A DNA stretch of 64,000 nt from NCBI GenBank assembly GCA_963989385.1, contig OZ022514.1, positions 26,391,222 to 26,455,221 on the forward strand. The letters are read 5' to 3'. Below, piece after piece: positions 1 through 12,143 of this stretch. Both the position numbers and the translations under genes were made by a program. This stretch comes from Ctena decussata (taxonomy: Eukaryota > Mollusca > Bivalvia > Lucinida > Lucinidae). Numbering within the stretch: the stretch's first letter is position 1; the number at the start of each line of letters is the position of its first letter. The notes beneath the pieces were generated by a model, which was not told the origin of the DNA, searched no databases, and saw only the letters and a list, made by a program, of their open reading frames with translations.

Positions 1-50
1 CCACAACAGTATACCAAAGCGTATGATAGCCCATTTTTCCAGTTGATAAC

Positions 51-434
51 TACACTGTAAAAATCGCGCTTAGCTATACAACACAAGTGGTTACATGTTT
101 ATATGTAAACATGTTTAGGAATATGTCATATAGCTAAACATGTATGCATTTTTTTATTATTTTTCCGGACAAAGTCTGCTAACTACGTTTTATTCTGTTA
201 CGCATTTTTGATGAATCCATTATCTGTTTTCCCCGTTGAAGAACGAAAATAAGAGACGAAAATGCTGACAGAGGAAATTTTCAAAACAAAAAGGTAGATA
301 TATTCAGTTTTGTACATGTTTAATTTCTAAACCTAAACCTTAACATGTTGCAAATTGAACATGTTACGATTTAAACACATAGAAAATCGGACTGCATTTT
401 TTGCATTGGATCTAAACACATTTTTTACAGTGTA
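51..434. mobile_element. MITE with CACTGTAAAAA terminal inverted repeats
   Basis: TACACTGTAAAAA at 51 is mirrored by TTTTTTACAGTGTA ending at 434. This leaves a TA target duplication and inverted termini of about 11 bp, a Tc1/mariner-like layout. The ~380-bp interior holds internal palindromes around ACATGTTTA and no ORF, so the element is non-autonomous. The termini match those of the MITE at the centre of the giant palindrome (44228-44692). Confidence 0.6.
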
Positions 435-3231
435 AGTAAAGTGAAATGACTTTTATTTGTCTCCGACATAATTACCTTTCAAACTTATATTGTAGCATTC
501 ATTAAAGAAATAATAACACAAAAATGACACCAAACGCCTCATTGCAAATGTGGCAAGTAAGTGAACAGCTTTTTATTAAACAGATAACCACTAAGCTGAC
601 CTCACTGGAGCTTACAATATATGGCGGCCTCATTGGCCGAGTGATAAAATGGTAATCTTACCGCCAGCTCGGGTCACATGTGGGACTAGTCAAGTTCTAC
701 TTGTGGGTGGTCAGGAGCAGCCTTTCTTAAGGCTAGATTGTATTAACATAAGACTTTTACCAGCGTTTTACTTTTTTAAATGTGTTTATCTGTGAAAATA
801 CTGGCCAAATGAGAAACCAGAAGTTGCCACTTTATCCGGCGTTACTTTGAAATTCGCATATTGTGTTTCGATCTGTGCTTCCTCGGACAAAAAATCATGA
901 GCAATCGGCTGTTTATTATGTAGTTATATTAAAAACTGCACATTCATCCACCAGTTGGTCCAAACTTAAGGAAACTGAAAAAAGTACGAACCCTCATGCT
1001 TCAAATGCTGTCTGAGCGTTTGGCCGAACATGCAAAACAATTTTCTCCTTGACTGATTGCATATTTCAACAATATCTATGTACCAACAGAAGATCTGGCG
1101 ATTAAAGGCATCTTAGTAGAGCCGGATAGTCTAGTTCTAATGCTCAAACAAAATCTCCTTACGTTATAAATAAATAGGTTTTTCAACCCACCTCGGAAAC
1201 TGTCAACAAAAATGGCGGCGAATCCTACGAAAAATACCGCAATCCGTCGTGAAAACACCGCAAATCCTGCGTTTCGACCGCTTTTCCGGCGTTACGGTTG
1301 GTCCCTCTGTCTTAGGGAATATCTACATTAGATTTGGTGGAAGATTTATGTATACAAATTGTTGGTAGTCTAACTGATACAACGTGTCCTCCTTTAGTAG
1401 CTGACGTGTTTTGTTTGGCTAGGAAAATGATTTAATTATGTCTCTTTCTGACGATTAAGAAACTTTTTTTTCTTCAAAAGATAGTTCCAGTTATAGATAC
1501 GAAGGTTACCTCTTGAACTTTGTATACACATGTATTTTTGATGGGATGGCCAAACAAAGATATCCCACTGAGCTTGAGCTAAACAAGTCAAACTCATCTG
1601 ACCCGTATTTCATTTATATATTTCTTTATCAAACGCAGTGATTTGATATTGTTAATTTCCCATTTTAGATGGTCATATTATTGGATCTAAAGTTTATTGT
1701 GCCGACTTAAATAGGGCGCCGATGGGCCAGACCTTTTACTTAATGAGGCTACAATAAACACACTATGCATACCAAAATCGATATTTGACAAACGCCAGAG
1801 GATCCAGTTCACACCGAGGTACATCTAACAGAAAAGGGATGTGCTTTATTTATTCGAAGAATAAAGATAGAACAATCAAGCTATCACACCAAAATTAGAT
1901 ATAAAATTGTATGTGTTGATATTGTGTGTGTGTAAGAAATTGCATTATTATGATTAAATTCACTGATAGTGCTTCAAGAATTCCCGTGCAATCGGTTTAA
2001 AATGACCCTACTCTTTATTATTGTTTATAAAGTATTTCTATTGGAAGAAGTCTAGTTATGTTGTATTTTTCCATTTTACAAACACTTTCTTGCATCGGTA
2101 GCACAAAAATGTACACCTAAATTACTGTTTATCGCATCAACAACTCGATCGTAGTCGGGTACTGTCTGTAACGAGATACAATGAACGCCTGAGTAAGATA
2201 CGACCACTGCCAGAGGACATCTGTTGACTCATACGACCAACATCGAGGATACATATGATTTGATGGCGATTATTTAATATGACGTAGAAAAAAATAATTT
2301 TTATCTGACTACATTGTTGTTGTGTGTGCCGCCAAATACCTGCCATGCGTACAGGCTGGTGAAAGCGGCGTTGGTGAAAAGGGGAGAAAGGTGGTCATGA
2401 ATCTCAGAGATACGAATAAGCTGATAAATTACAGACTTATAATGTCTAATCACATTTCAGTCTGTAATTTATCAGCATATGGATAGTGGCAACTAAGTCG
2501 TAAAGGCAAGAATTGGAGCTTAAGCAAACAAATGATATGGACTCAGTATCTATCTGACATATTCCTCGATTTCCTGTCCTTGACGGGGCGGAGCTTATTT
2601 CTGGACTTACTACCTTCGAAGAGTATATTTCTAGAAAAGGTATAATGCGGTAATAATATAAAGCTAGCTCGCCTAGAAAAAAGCTCATCTGAAGAAAAAG
2701 CATGCATGAAATTGTCGAAAATCGCACAACTATCTACTGTTTCCTTCTTACAACCCAGCACGCATACGCTGTCTAAACCCCTATGAGTAAATCCAAATTT
2801 CTCTTAAAAAACTACGTTACCCTTACATGGTAATACCAAGTCACTAAATGCGCCGTGCAATGAAAAATTGGGGCACTTATGGTGGGCAAAGGCTCAGATC
2901 AGCGCGCAACCGCCATTTTGCAGTCCGCTTGTATTGCATGTATCTTACTACTTACATTGTTGCCACACGTAAATATTACCGGTTATTGTCTGGGTGAGAT
3001 GTAGAATTTGATTATATCAGTTCTCGATCAATAACCTTGTAAACTACTTTAGGGCATATCTGTAGAATAGTCTACATAAGATTCTGATATCAGTGGCTAT
3101 CACGTAGAATTCAAAAGTAATTCAATCTATCTAGATTTAAATCGTCCACTTGTATGATATCTGAATATTCATTATTCAGAAACCAATATTAAAACTAAAC
3201 ATGATTTTAAATGTTTTTCGCTCCATTTCAT
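435..3231. other. Unassigned intergenic DNA
   Basis: No supportable gene. At 622-700 there is a tRNA-like A-box phrase (GGCCGAGTGATAAAATGG) without a good B box, possibly an old SINE head. At 2420-2476 is a hairpin with 18-bp perfect arms (GCTGATAAATTACAGACT and its complement). An ATG at 1212 opens only 39 codons. Confidence 0.5.
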
Positions 3232-3911
3232 GATACCGTATAATGGAAATTTTTTCGCGTCGTAAAATTTTCGCGGATTCGTCCCAAAAACATTAGGGTA
3301 AATTTTCGCGGATCTAATTTTCGTCGATGTGACAATATTGGCTACACTGAAAAGCTAAAACGTACAAGGAGTAACTCAAATCGCTTTATTATGAACACAT
3401 TTGTTGAAATAGTTTAGGCGGTAAAATGGTTAACAGTCCGAGGGGAAACACTTTCGGATAAAGGTCCTTTTGGATTTGGTAGAATACCACTCCCGGTCTT
3501 TAAGACAGAGAGTTGTACAAACCGATGTTTATCATACAGGACCATAAAACTAAAATATGCGAGCAAATGACAGAATGGCTATTATCAGGGTATAAGTAAA
3601 CAACACTTACAGTCAATGAAAATTGATTTAATTGTATTTGCCTATTGAGAGTTTGATTGATGACCATTATTCAAGCGATAACAGTGACAGCACTTAAATT
3701 GTAATTACCTTTTAATTACCTGGTGACATAATTGCGCTGCGGGGAATACATGTAAATCAACATTTTAAGGTTTTGTTGGGCGCCTTAAATACCGAAAACC
3801 ATAATGTTGGGACGATTCAAATTTCTTACATTTATCGATAGACTCGGAAAATATTTTGCGGCAACCTACCGCGAAAATTAGGCGACGCGAAATTTCCCAA
3901 TATAAGGTATA
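3232..3911. mobile_element. Element with inverted CGCG-rich termini
   Basis: The left end (ATACCGTATAATGGAAATTT then CGCGTCG and TTTTCGCGG) is mirrored at the right end (CCGCGAAAATTAGGCGACGCG, then AAATTTCCCAATATAAGGTAT). The ~680-bp interior has no recognisable ORF. It is probably a non-autonomous DNA transposon. The inverted termini are imperfect, about 40 bp, suggesting an old copy. Confidence 0.5.
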
Positions 3912-4676
3912 AGAGCTTTTATGTACCAGATTGTGTCTTATATCTGTTGTGTACTAAGAAATTTGCACTTAAAACAAAGTTTGACATTAACAAATAAATT
4001 GCCTTCTTCAACCTCCTTCCTCACTTTCACCTTTCACACACAAATACTTTCATCCTCTAGTATATTTCATAGATATGGTTAATTGACATAAACATGGCTG
4101 AGTTTTATCTGCTATTCAAACTTAGCCACCTTCTTGTTGTCCTTTTCATTACATTAGTACATATATATTATAGTGTGATATATAAACAGCCAAATTATTA
4201 TTAAGTTCCTATACTGCGTTATGAAATTAACTGATTGAAATCAGAGTAGAAGGAAGGACATGTTTGCAAAACGTACAGAAGATGTTCACATTGAGAAACG
4301 CTCTTCACAGATTTTGCAAAACATAGCACTTTTGACTAACAGTTGATTTGGTGGTTTAAGAACACGAGTTTTATCGTTTAAATTGTGTTCTAGGTATGCG
4401 CTTTGTACTGTGCTCTCGGAAGACAGATTTTCATCACAGCATAGAGACGTTACAGCGTCGTTAGGCATTTCATAACGTTTATGTTGGATGCAACTTCTGC
4501 TTTATGTTTGATAGATACACATACACACGCTGGGTACATGAAATAATTAAACCTTTGTAGTTATTTCGTATATTTAGTTTGAATTGAAATATATACATTT
4601 GAATAAAACTTGTTTAGTTGTTTGTTTGAACGTAATATATTTCATTGAGCAGTTTTAATTAATACAGAGTACCAAA
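3912..4676 (+). other. Upstream region of the DED gene
   Basis: AT-rich sequence before the start codon. A TATATATTATAG run lies at about 4160-4175 and a possible 3' splice site ends at 4666. No core promoter can be assigned with confidence. If the acceptor is used, the true promoter lies further upstream. Confidence 0.3.
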
Positions 4677-4929
4677 ATGGAGCAAAGTAGTCAAGAGGAA
4701 GAATTACAAGTATCGATACCTGATGATGCAGGAACGCAACTGTTGACAAATATGAGCTCCGAGAAATTTTACCCATTATCTTGTCCAAATGAAGACTCCG
4801 ATACTGTCCAAGGCAAAGAACTCCTTTTAACCCCTGTCCCGGTTGACTGGGAGTTTAACGATCTGCTTTCAAATATTGCTAAACAGATGACAAAAGAAGA
4901 TCTTGAGGACATGAAATCAAGAGTGAAAG
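4677..4929 (+). CDS. Exon 1: start and first half of the death effector domain
   Basis: Encodes residues 1-84 plus one base of codon 85. The ATG has A at -3 and G at +4, a good Kozak context. An AG at 4665-4666 after a T/A-rich stretch could be a splice acceptor, so a non-coding 5' exon may lie further upstream. The first 57 residues are acidic and Ser/Thr-rich with no signal peptide or membrane segment. From Trp58 the sequence FNDLLSNIAKQM followed by TKEDLEDMKS is typical of DED helices 1 and 2. The donor reads AAAG|GTAACT. The open frame runs 17 bases past the donor, but those codons are intronic. Confidence 0.8.
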
Positions 4930-6447
4930 GTAACTATATAAAATGAATAGCATTTTAGACTTTCAAATTGACCGTCTGCAGAAGTTAACATAGCAAGTAA
5001 AACGATTCTGCCCATATCGATATTATTATTGCTGTTATTATACTTATTATAATTCTTATGTTTGCTCTTGGCTTATAGCTGAACCATTAGTCCATAAGTC
5101 GATCAAAATACCTATAATTGTTGATAATCTGATACCACCTGTCTGTTTGCCTGTCTGTCTGTCTCGTTCTTTCTCTCTCTGTCCCTTTGTATGTCTGTCT
5201 GTCTCTCATACTAAACGAAGCAGAGGGAGAGAGAGAACAACCTTTACAAGACTGAAGTCTAGTACTATAGATGACGGAAAAGACAGTTTGTAATATTCAC
5301 CATGATACTTTTAACCTGGGTATCCAAAATTAGATCTATAAGAGTTATGAATCTTAGTATCCTTATAACAGAGTCACCTTACCTTATTCATGTTAAAGTA
5401 GTTCTACAATACACCAACTTTGCGCACTTTTACATTCTAAGTGTTACCAATTTTTCCAATGATTACAAATTATCTCCCCTTGCATTGAAACAGATTTTTT
5501 ATAAATTTCCGATAGTTCTCTGTTTCTCATGTGTTTCTTTTTGTTGCGGAAAGATGAATTATGCATTGAACCTAATATCAGTTTGAAGAATCTTTGACAT
5601 ACGACGAATGGGGGAAACAGCTTTGCTCATCCTTTCTTATTATGTTTTCCAAAATTAAAAATATACATTTCAACATTGATTTTCTAAGACATGATAGCAC
5701 AACATCAAACTGATGTGTCTTTTTTGTTTTGACATTTTGGTATCTTTTTTTCTCCAAATATAAAATAAGAATAGTTCTGTCATGCACTCCGTTCTTTTTC
5801 CAGTCAAGCTTAAAATGTCAAATCGACTGTTTCAAAACAGCAGAGCTGAACCTGAACCACTGGATACTTGAAATGTATCCGTTGTATCTGATAAGGCTTT
5901 TGCAGCTATCAGCTAGATTATTTGCTTTACAGATCCATTTAGCTGTAACATGCAATTCCTATTCATTTAAGCTATATAGTTCCATGTAACAAACATCAAT
6001 TGTAGCGTTATCACTTTTGTTTAGTATTTACTGCCTGATTTTGTTACTGTTACTGTAATAGTAGTTATTGTTATGCTCAGTTATCCACAATGCTTTGGAA
6101 ATAAAAGAAAATATGGATTTTTTTTTATTTATTTATTCTAATGTTCGCCAATATTTATGTGCTAACTGCTAGAGTGCTTACTAAAATTGACTAAATTAAG
6201 GGACACTTGGTTATCTGCTAAATTCTAGAAAAAGAAATCCAGTTAATGGCTCAAGTGCATATTAGCTAATACACCTGTTTGCTTGATATTTGCCATCAGC
6301 TGCGGGATGATCAATAAAAATTTGGGTTATGATTGAAGCTGCATGTAGTACTGCATCAAATTCAAACATTTGATTTATTGAATTATCTTTCCTTTGCACC
6401 TATCAAGCGTTTATCTAGGCTTATTTCTTGTCTCTACAAATTCATAG
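4930..6447 (+). other. Intron 1
   Basis: Begins GTAACT and ends TTCATAG. It holds a degenerate TGTC/CTCT simple repeat at about 5148-5212. Short open frames are not supported by any recognisable motif. Confidence 0.6.
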
Positions 6448-6666
6448 GTGACGGGGGACTAGGAAGAAAAGTGCTGGAAACCATTGTAAATGCTCGTGAG
6501 CTATTCGACCTTCTTCAGAGATACCGATTCATTAACAGAGACAATGTACTCATGCTGCAGGCGCTGCTGTACAGAATACAGAAAACAGAACTCTTTGAAC
6601 TGGCGGTAAAATATGCCCAATCAACTGGCAATGTAGTGCATTTTACGAAACCACCAACAGACCCTC
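6448..6666 (+). CDS. Exon 2: second half of the death effector domain
   Basis: Encodes residues 85-157 plus the first base of codon 158. The acceptor is TTCATAG|GT and the donor CCCTC|GTAAGC. The sequence continues the DED: ELFDLLQRY (helix 4), NRDNVLMLQALLYRI (helix 5) and TELFELAVKYAQ (helix 6). Many DEDs have an RxDL charge-triad motif at the start of helix 6. Here the matching position reads KTEL, a conservative but non-canonical version. Exons 1 and 2 only make a complete DED when spliced, which supports the junction. Confidence 0.88.
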
Positions 6667-6719
6667 GTAAGCACACTTGTTTCTGACCTCTTTTTATTCC
6701 CACAACTTCGGATACGTTT

Positions 6720-7175
6720 AGAGGCATATTGTTTGGTCCTGTCTGTACGTCCGTCCGTCCGTAAGCTTTTAGGCACTTAGAAATTCAAGAGACAATTTTG
6801 CTAGGATCTTGAAATATTATATGTGTCATGTACATTTAGTAATAAGCGGAACCACATTTTTTTCTTTTTCTGCCGGTCATGTATCGCCGGAGTTATGCCC
6901 CTTTTTGATCTTAGTCTATGGTACCTTGTGAACAATTTATCTCAAGAAGCCCTGTTGCTAGGATCATAATTTTTGCAAGATGACATTGCCCAGGGTGTAG
7001 ATGACCTGATTAACATTCGAAAACGATTCATGAATTTTTGACCGAGTTATGTCCCTTTTTCGACTTAGTGCATTTAAGCCTATGGAACCTTGTGAACAAA
7101 ATATATCGAGAACCTCTGTTGCTATAATGCTCATTTTTTTGCTCTGGGAAGCAAAAGATGACCAATAAACTGCTT
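6720..7175. repeat. Dispersed repeat in intron 2 (GTCCGTCCGT start)
   Basis: Starts with tandem GTCCGTCC and contains two tandem versions of a phrase like GAGTTATGYCCCTTTTTGA (about 6892 and 7045) followed by CTATGGTACCTTGTGAACAA (about 6916 and 7081). It is probably a family repeated throughout the host genome. No coding signal is seen. Confidence 0.5.
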
Positions 7176-9235
7176 TTTTAGCTCACCTGAGCAAGCGGCT
7201 GCGGGGAAGCTTTAAGGATGGTAAGGCTCCGACGTCCGTCGTTGTCCGTCAACAATTTCAAGCGACTCCTCCTCTGAAACCGCTAGGCCGATTGAATCCA
7301 AATTTCATGTTGAGCCTCTACGGGGCGGGGAACGAAACATTGTTGAAACGGTCCTGGTCACATGACCAACATGGCCGCCACGCCCATGTATGGTAAAAAC
7401 CTTTAAAAATCTTCTTCTCCAGAACCAATAGGCCGATGGCCATGAAACTTGGTATGTAGCATCGAATATGCGAGTACTACCAAGATTGTTCAAATTGCGA
7501 CCTTCGGTTGACCTTGACCATTTTTACGCTAAAGTCAATTTTGCTTTCTGTAGCTTTGATATGGGAAATTGCTAGGACATAAGATTTCTTGGAAGCTGTT
7601 GAAGATTTTGACCTGAAAACTGGTATATACAGTCATCCTAATGAGTACATGAAAATGTATGCATACAAAAAGTCAAGATCATTCGTTGACTTTTGACCCT
7701 GGTCTCTCATAGTTTGATAATTTTACACATGCCCTAAACCACACTGGTCTGGCATTCATCACAGGCAACGAAGGCAACGTACCATAAAACTTGATTTTTT
7801 CGCATATCTCTTAGATTAATTTCAAACCATTATTCTTACGGACCCGGCAGTTCGTTATACCTCTTAGTCAGACCAGATTTTTGAAGAAATTCCTTCTAGT
7901 ATAAATGCAGTGCTTGAATAAGTTTCTTTACCGATTCGTTGCATAGACGTTGTAGTCCAAAAATTGTTTTCAAGCATTTCTTGAATATGCATATGAATTC
8001 AGTAAAACTTTTGATTCTTATTTCAAGAGCCGGGGATCGGATGGTCCATGAGACTATACTTCTGAAACAAACTTATCCTGATGAGCGGAACAAGCAAGAT
8101 TCATGTACGTTGTCTTCGTTACCTGTATTGAATGCCAGACCAGTGTGTAAACAGCCACTGGGTCAATTGTAACCAAATTTCACGAAGAACCTCTAGGGGC
8201 TGAGGGCACGAAAATTTGTTCAAACGGTCCTCGTCACATGACCAACATGGCCGCCACATCCGTATATGGTAAAAACATAGAAAAATCTACTTCTCCTGAA
8301 CCAATAAGCAGATGGCCTTGAAACTTGGTATGTAGCATCGGGTACGCAAGTTCTACCAAGAGTGTTCAAATTTAGACCTTTGGTTGACCTTTGCCTTTTT
8401 TACGGTAAGGTCAAATTTGCTTTCTGTAGCTTTTTTATGGGAAAATACTAGAACATAAGATTTTTAGATAAATGTTGAAGATTTTGACCTGAAAACTGGT
8501 ATATACAGTCATCCTAATGAGTACATGAAAATGTTTGCATACAAAAAGTCAAGGTCATTCGTTGACTTTTGACCCTGGTCTCTCATATTTTGATAATTTC
8601 ACACATGCCCTAAACAGCCACTGGGTCAATTGTAACCAAATTTCACGAAGAACCTCTAGGGGCTGAGGGCACGAAAATTTGTTCAAACGGTCCTAGTCAC
8701 ATGACCAACATGGCCGCCACGCCCATATATGGTAAAAACATAGAAAAATCTACTTCTCCTGAACCAATAAGCAGATGGCCTTGAAACTTGGTATGTAGCA
8801 TCGGGTACGCAAGTTCTACCAAGAATGTTCAAATTTAGACCTTTGGTTGACCTTTACCTTTTTACGGTAAGGTCAAATTTGCTTTCTGTAGCTTTTGTTA
8901 TGGGAACATACTAGAACATAAGATTTCTAGATAAATGTTGAAGATTTTGACCTGAAAATTGGTACATACAGTCACCATAAAGAAAACATGAACATTTATC
9001 AGTAAAAGAGGCCAAAGTCATTCTTTGACCTTTGACCCTGGTCTCTCATATTTTGACAATTTCAAGCATCTCCTCAAAAGCCACTGGGCCAATGTAAATG
9101 AATTTCATATAGAGCTTTTAGTGGGCGGGTATATGAAAATTTGTTCAGCCGGTCCTAGTCACATGATCAGCATGGCCGCCACGCCCATATATGGATAAAA
9201 CCTTTAAAATCTTAGTTTTCTTATTTTTCTTCTAT
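7176..9235. repeat. Tandem dispersed repeat filling intron 2
   Basis: Opens with TTTTTTAGCTCACCTGAGC and runs as at least three diverged copies. Each includes CACATGACCAACATGGCCGC, ATATATGGTAAAAAC and GAAACTTGGTATGTAGCATC. Two copies starting at about 8150 and 8613 are nearly identical with a period of about 463 bp; an older copy starts near 7290 and a partial one near 9070. Related sequence occurs at 25566-27430, 28466-30480 and 30689-31000, so this is an abundant family. Confidence 0.65.
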
Positions 9236-9246
9236 TTTTTGCACAG

Positions 9247-9540
9247 CAAATGGATTCAGATACGTACAGATACACATCCAAGGACCAAATTTTAGCGATT
9301 ACAAACGCTCCAGCTTGGAAGCTCTTCGGGCTCACGCAGCTAGACTCATGTTTGTGAAACCAGCACTGGTAGTTATTGCCGGCATTGAGCCATCCAGTAG
9401 CATTCTTATTACATTGATGATCCCAGAGAAATATGTTGAGAATCTAAGACATGCAGCCGAAAATTCTGACTGTTTGAAGGAGTGGACGTATTTTGGTGTT
9501 GACTATATACGTATCGAAAACACTCAATATGGTTTACCAG
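9247..9540 (+). CDS. Exon 3: unnamed module with a GIEPSSS core
   Basis: Encodes residues 158-255 plus one base. The acceptor follows TTTTTTGCACAG and the donor is CCAG|GTAAAG. The translation alternates predicted strands and helices: RYVQIHIQG (strand), SSLEALRAHAARLMF (helix), ALVVIAGIEPSSSILITLMIP (two strands around a turn) and EKYVENLRHAAE (helix). It ends with YFGVDYIRIEN (strand). The pattern suggests a compact alpha/beta domain. I have an impression of similar modules beside death-fold domains in invertebrate predicted proteins, but cannot name a family. The exon boundaries match the domain well, as expected for a shuffled phase-1 module. Confidence 0.82.
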
Positions 9541-11881
9541 GTAAAGCATAATTTTCTTACTTTTTCCAACTGAAAATAAAATCTCATAAGCATAGCCTAT
9601 ACCATACTGGTTATTTACTTTGGTACAATAAAAAAATCGTTTTTCTAAATTATGTTGCTTTAGTCTTCATTGCAATAAATGTGGCCAATATTTTTGGCTT
9701 AATGATAAAACTCCAAATATGGTTTGCAGGCTCCTTAAGAGACAAAAATAACATTGGCCACCAAACATTTCGTTTTTCAAGATGACCGACGTTAAGACAA
9801 ATGTATGCAATATGATCCTTGTAATCTACTTGTCGTATTTTAAACATGACCTTTCCAAAGAAACAATGTATCTTGGGTACAGCATATGAAAGGCGGAGGC
9901 TGTCCCTATCCTTTCGCTGCCTTACCCTTCGCTAATTCTTAAAAAATACCCATTTACAGCTGGATTGACAGAGATTTCAAATCTGGATTTATACCCAATC
10001 TGGATTTACACTCTCGACCTTCTGCACCGTAACCACCAACTCTACCACGGCTCCTCCTTATATGTTTAGAATAAAACAACAAAGCATCTGTTGGACGGAC
10101 ACTTCAAAGACCATAAAATGTGTATATGATTCCAATGATTGTGTTCAGACACATACAAGAAGCATTTCTGTATTTTATTGTGATTATGCAGAAATCAAAA
10201 AGATATCCCGTATCTTGTCACTACGTGTGCGGACCATATGTCGCCAGAGGACTGTTTTAGTTACGTTTTTAATTTTCTTTTGTTTCATTTTGGAACCTTG
10301 AGCTCAAGTCCGTTATCAAGAACGCCAGTTACACTTAAGACGTTTCAGGTTGCATGGAGCTGCATATATCAGTATCTCATTAAACAGGATCTAGATGAGT
10401 CTACTTTTATTAAACACTTTTTGATCTCTTCAGTTCAAGAGGACGATCTTTTTCAGATTATTTGGATTACCTCAAGCTGACATATAATTTTTGAATTTTG
10501 CTAAGAAAGTTAAGAAAGTAATATAGTTCCAGTACAGTCTTTACACTGAATACACTTCAGCATCATTAACTGGGGTAGTTTACGTTTTAGAACAGCTTTA
10601 CATGTATCAAAATAAAATGCAAATGTATGCAGTCATGTTAATGATGTGTAATGGTATCTGTATCAAAGTATACAAATGGTAAGAAGTATGTGCCATTGAG
10701 CATTATTTAATCATAGAATGGAATGCAGCTGAATCGAGCCCAGCTCAGACCGCCTGTAGCCTGTAGCGCAAACTTAGTTACATACGATAGTTAGGAACAA
10801 GAGGTACACACTCACACAACTACAATTTATATAACGTTGAAGTCGATGCTATTACAAAATTTACGTGGACAACAACGTACTAGCTACATGTTTAAGATGA
10901 CCTCCGTATTACCGTGTGATGCATTGCAAGATATCAAGGAACACTGAAATGATAGGCTAGCTCTGATAGTCAGACTGTGGTGGCCGCTCGCTGTTGTAAA
11001 CATACACAGATGCTGCTGCACAAGCCTTAGTTACTCTGATAATTTAAGGCCACAGCTAAAATAGTAGTTCAAGCTACTTCAGCACTCCTGGTTACACTTT
11101 GGTGTCATATAAGCCTTCTTAGCCAGACCAGTCATCAGAGCACCGTAGATGATTTACAACACTTTCACCTCTTTCAGTCCATAAACAGTCTGCCAACTCA
11201 AGACTTAACCATTTCTTGATTATGCCTTCAAATGCTTTCTTCGGTCTACTTTTCATTGCTTTTCTCTTCGACTCATACCTCTATGAGGATTTATTTACCA
11301 CTTCCGTGTACTAAATGGTCTCTGCCAATACTGAGGTGCAAGCTTAAGGTACTGTTAGACCCCTGTTGTAACTGCTGCTTCGGTCTATTGCAAAGCCAAG
11401 TGTCATAATGTGGTACCGGCCAAAGTCACTGAATATCTGTGTCTAAGAACTGATATGGTACCACCACTCAAGACTGCTGAAATACAACGGTAGTGTTTAC
11501 TCCTAAGTCCTTACACACAATCTGTAATGCAAACATTCATGTTTAAGAAATTATTAGGGGTTAAAAATACTCGGTTACGTATATAACAGTGCAAATGTTC
11601 TGTTTATTTTGATACAGTTGTAATAGTAGTATTTTGCTTACAGTAAGTAATGGAAGTTTTTTATACTGGTATTAGTAAAAGGCTTTCCTCAAGCAAAATG
11701 AAGTATTTGGCTCATTTTGTCTTATAAAAGATCCGGTGACGTAAGTAACTTTATTTTTTTCATTCTGAGAATACCATGTTTTCGTCAGAGAATAATAAAG
11801 TACCGTATTTTTTTTTTTACAATTCTTAGCTTTGTATCTATTTCAGTGTCTATTGGAGAAATAATATATGAATATTAGACC
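9541..11881 (+). other. Intron 3, first part: no recognised feature
   Basis: No exon, RNA gene or full mobile element recognised. The minus strand around 11140-11290 reads somewhat like a decayed retroelement tail (basic residues then IIKKWLSLELAD), but this is too weak to call. Confidence 0.4.
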
Positions 11882-12143
11882 GCCGGGCCGCGTAGCGTAA
11901 TCGGTAAGGCACCTGACTCATAGGCCAGAGGTCCTGAGTTCGATACCCGGTCTGGCCATTTCGTTTCGCCTTCCGCTGATTCAAGAATGGCAGTTGTCAG
12001 TTACTGCGAAAGTATGTGCGCTTAGTACTGGTTAACCGTTTAGGAGGTCTAAGCCTGCCCAGGAATAGGGTGGTTAGGTTAACTGACCGTCCCGACATGA
12101 CCAATAGCTGTTTACCGTTGACGTTAGGCAACCAATCAATAAT
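11882..12143 (+). mobile_element. tRNA-derived SINE, family 1 (full length)
   Basis: A tRNA-like head with an A box (GCGTAGCGTAATCGGTAAGG) and a B box (GAGTTCGATACCC) is followed by a body shared with copies at 44391-44600, 56105-56190, 59651-59925 and 60628-60900. The 3' end decays into a CCAATCAATAAT run. It is not a functional tRNA gene, because the same body follows the head in every full copy. Confidence 0.75.

Noticed and set aside
1212..1331. ATGGCGGCG start of an upstream gene
   Set aside because: Only 39 codons before a stop, with no convincing donor site and no recognisable protein.
7176..9235. CRISPR-like array
   Set aside because: Repeats are ~463 bp and contiguous, without short identical repeats separated by unique spacers.
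11140..11290. LINE C-terminal tail on the minus strand
   Set aside because: The resemblance is limited to a few basic and hydrophobic residues, with no diagnostic RT motif.
11882..11960. tRNA gene
   Set aside because: A and B boxes are present, but the sequence continues into a body shared by several dispersed copies, so it is a SINE head. The same holds for 62675-62750, 59850-59925, 60825-60900 and 57610-57690.
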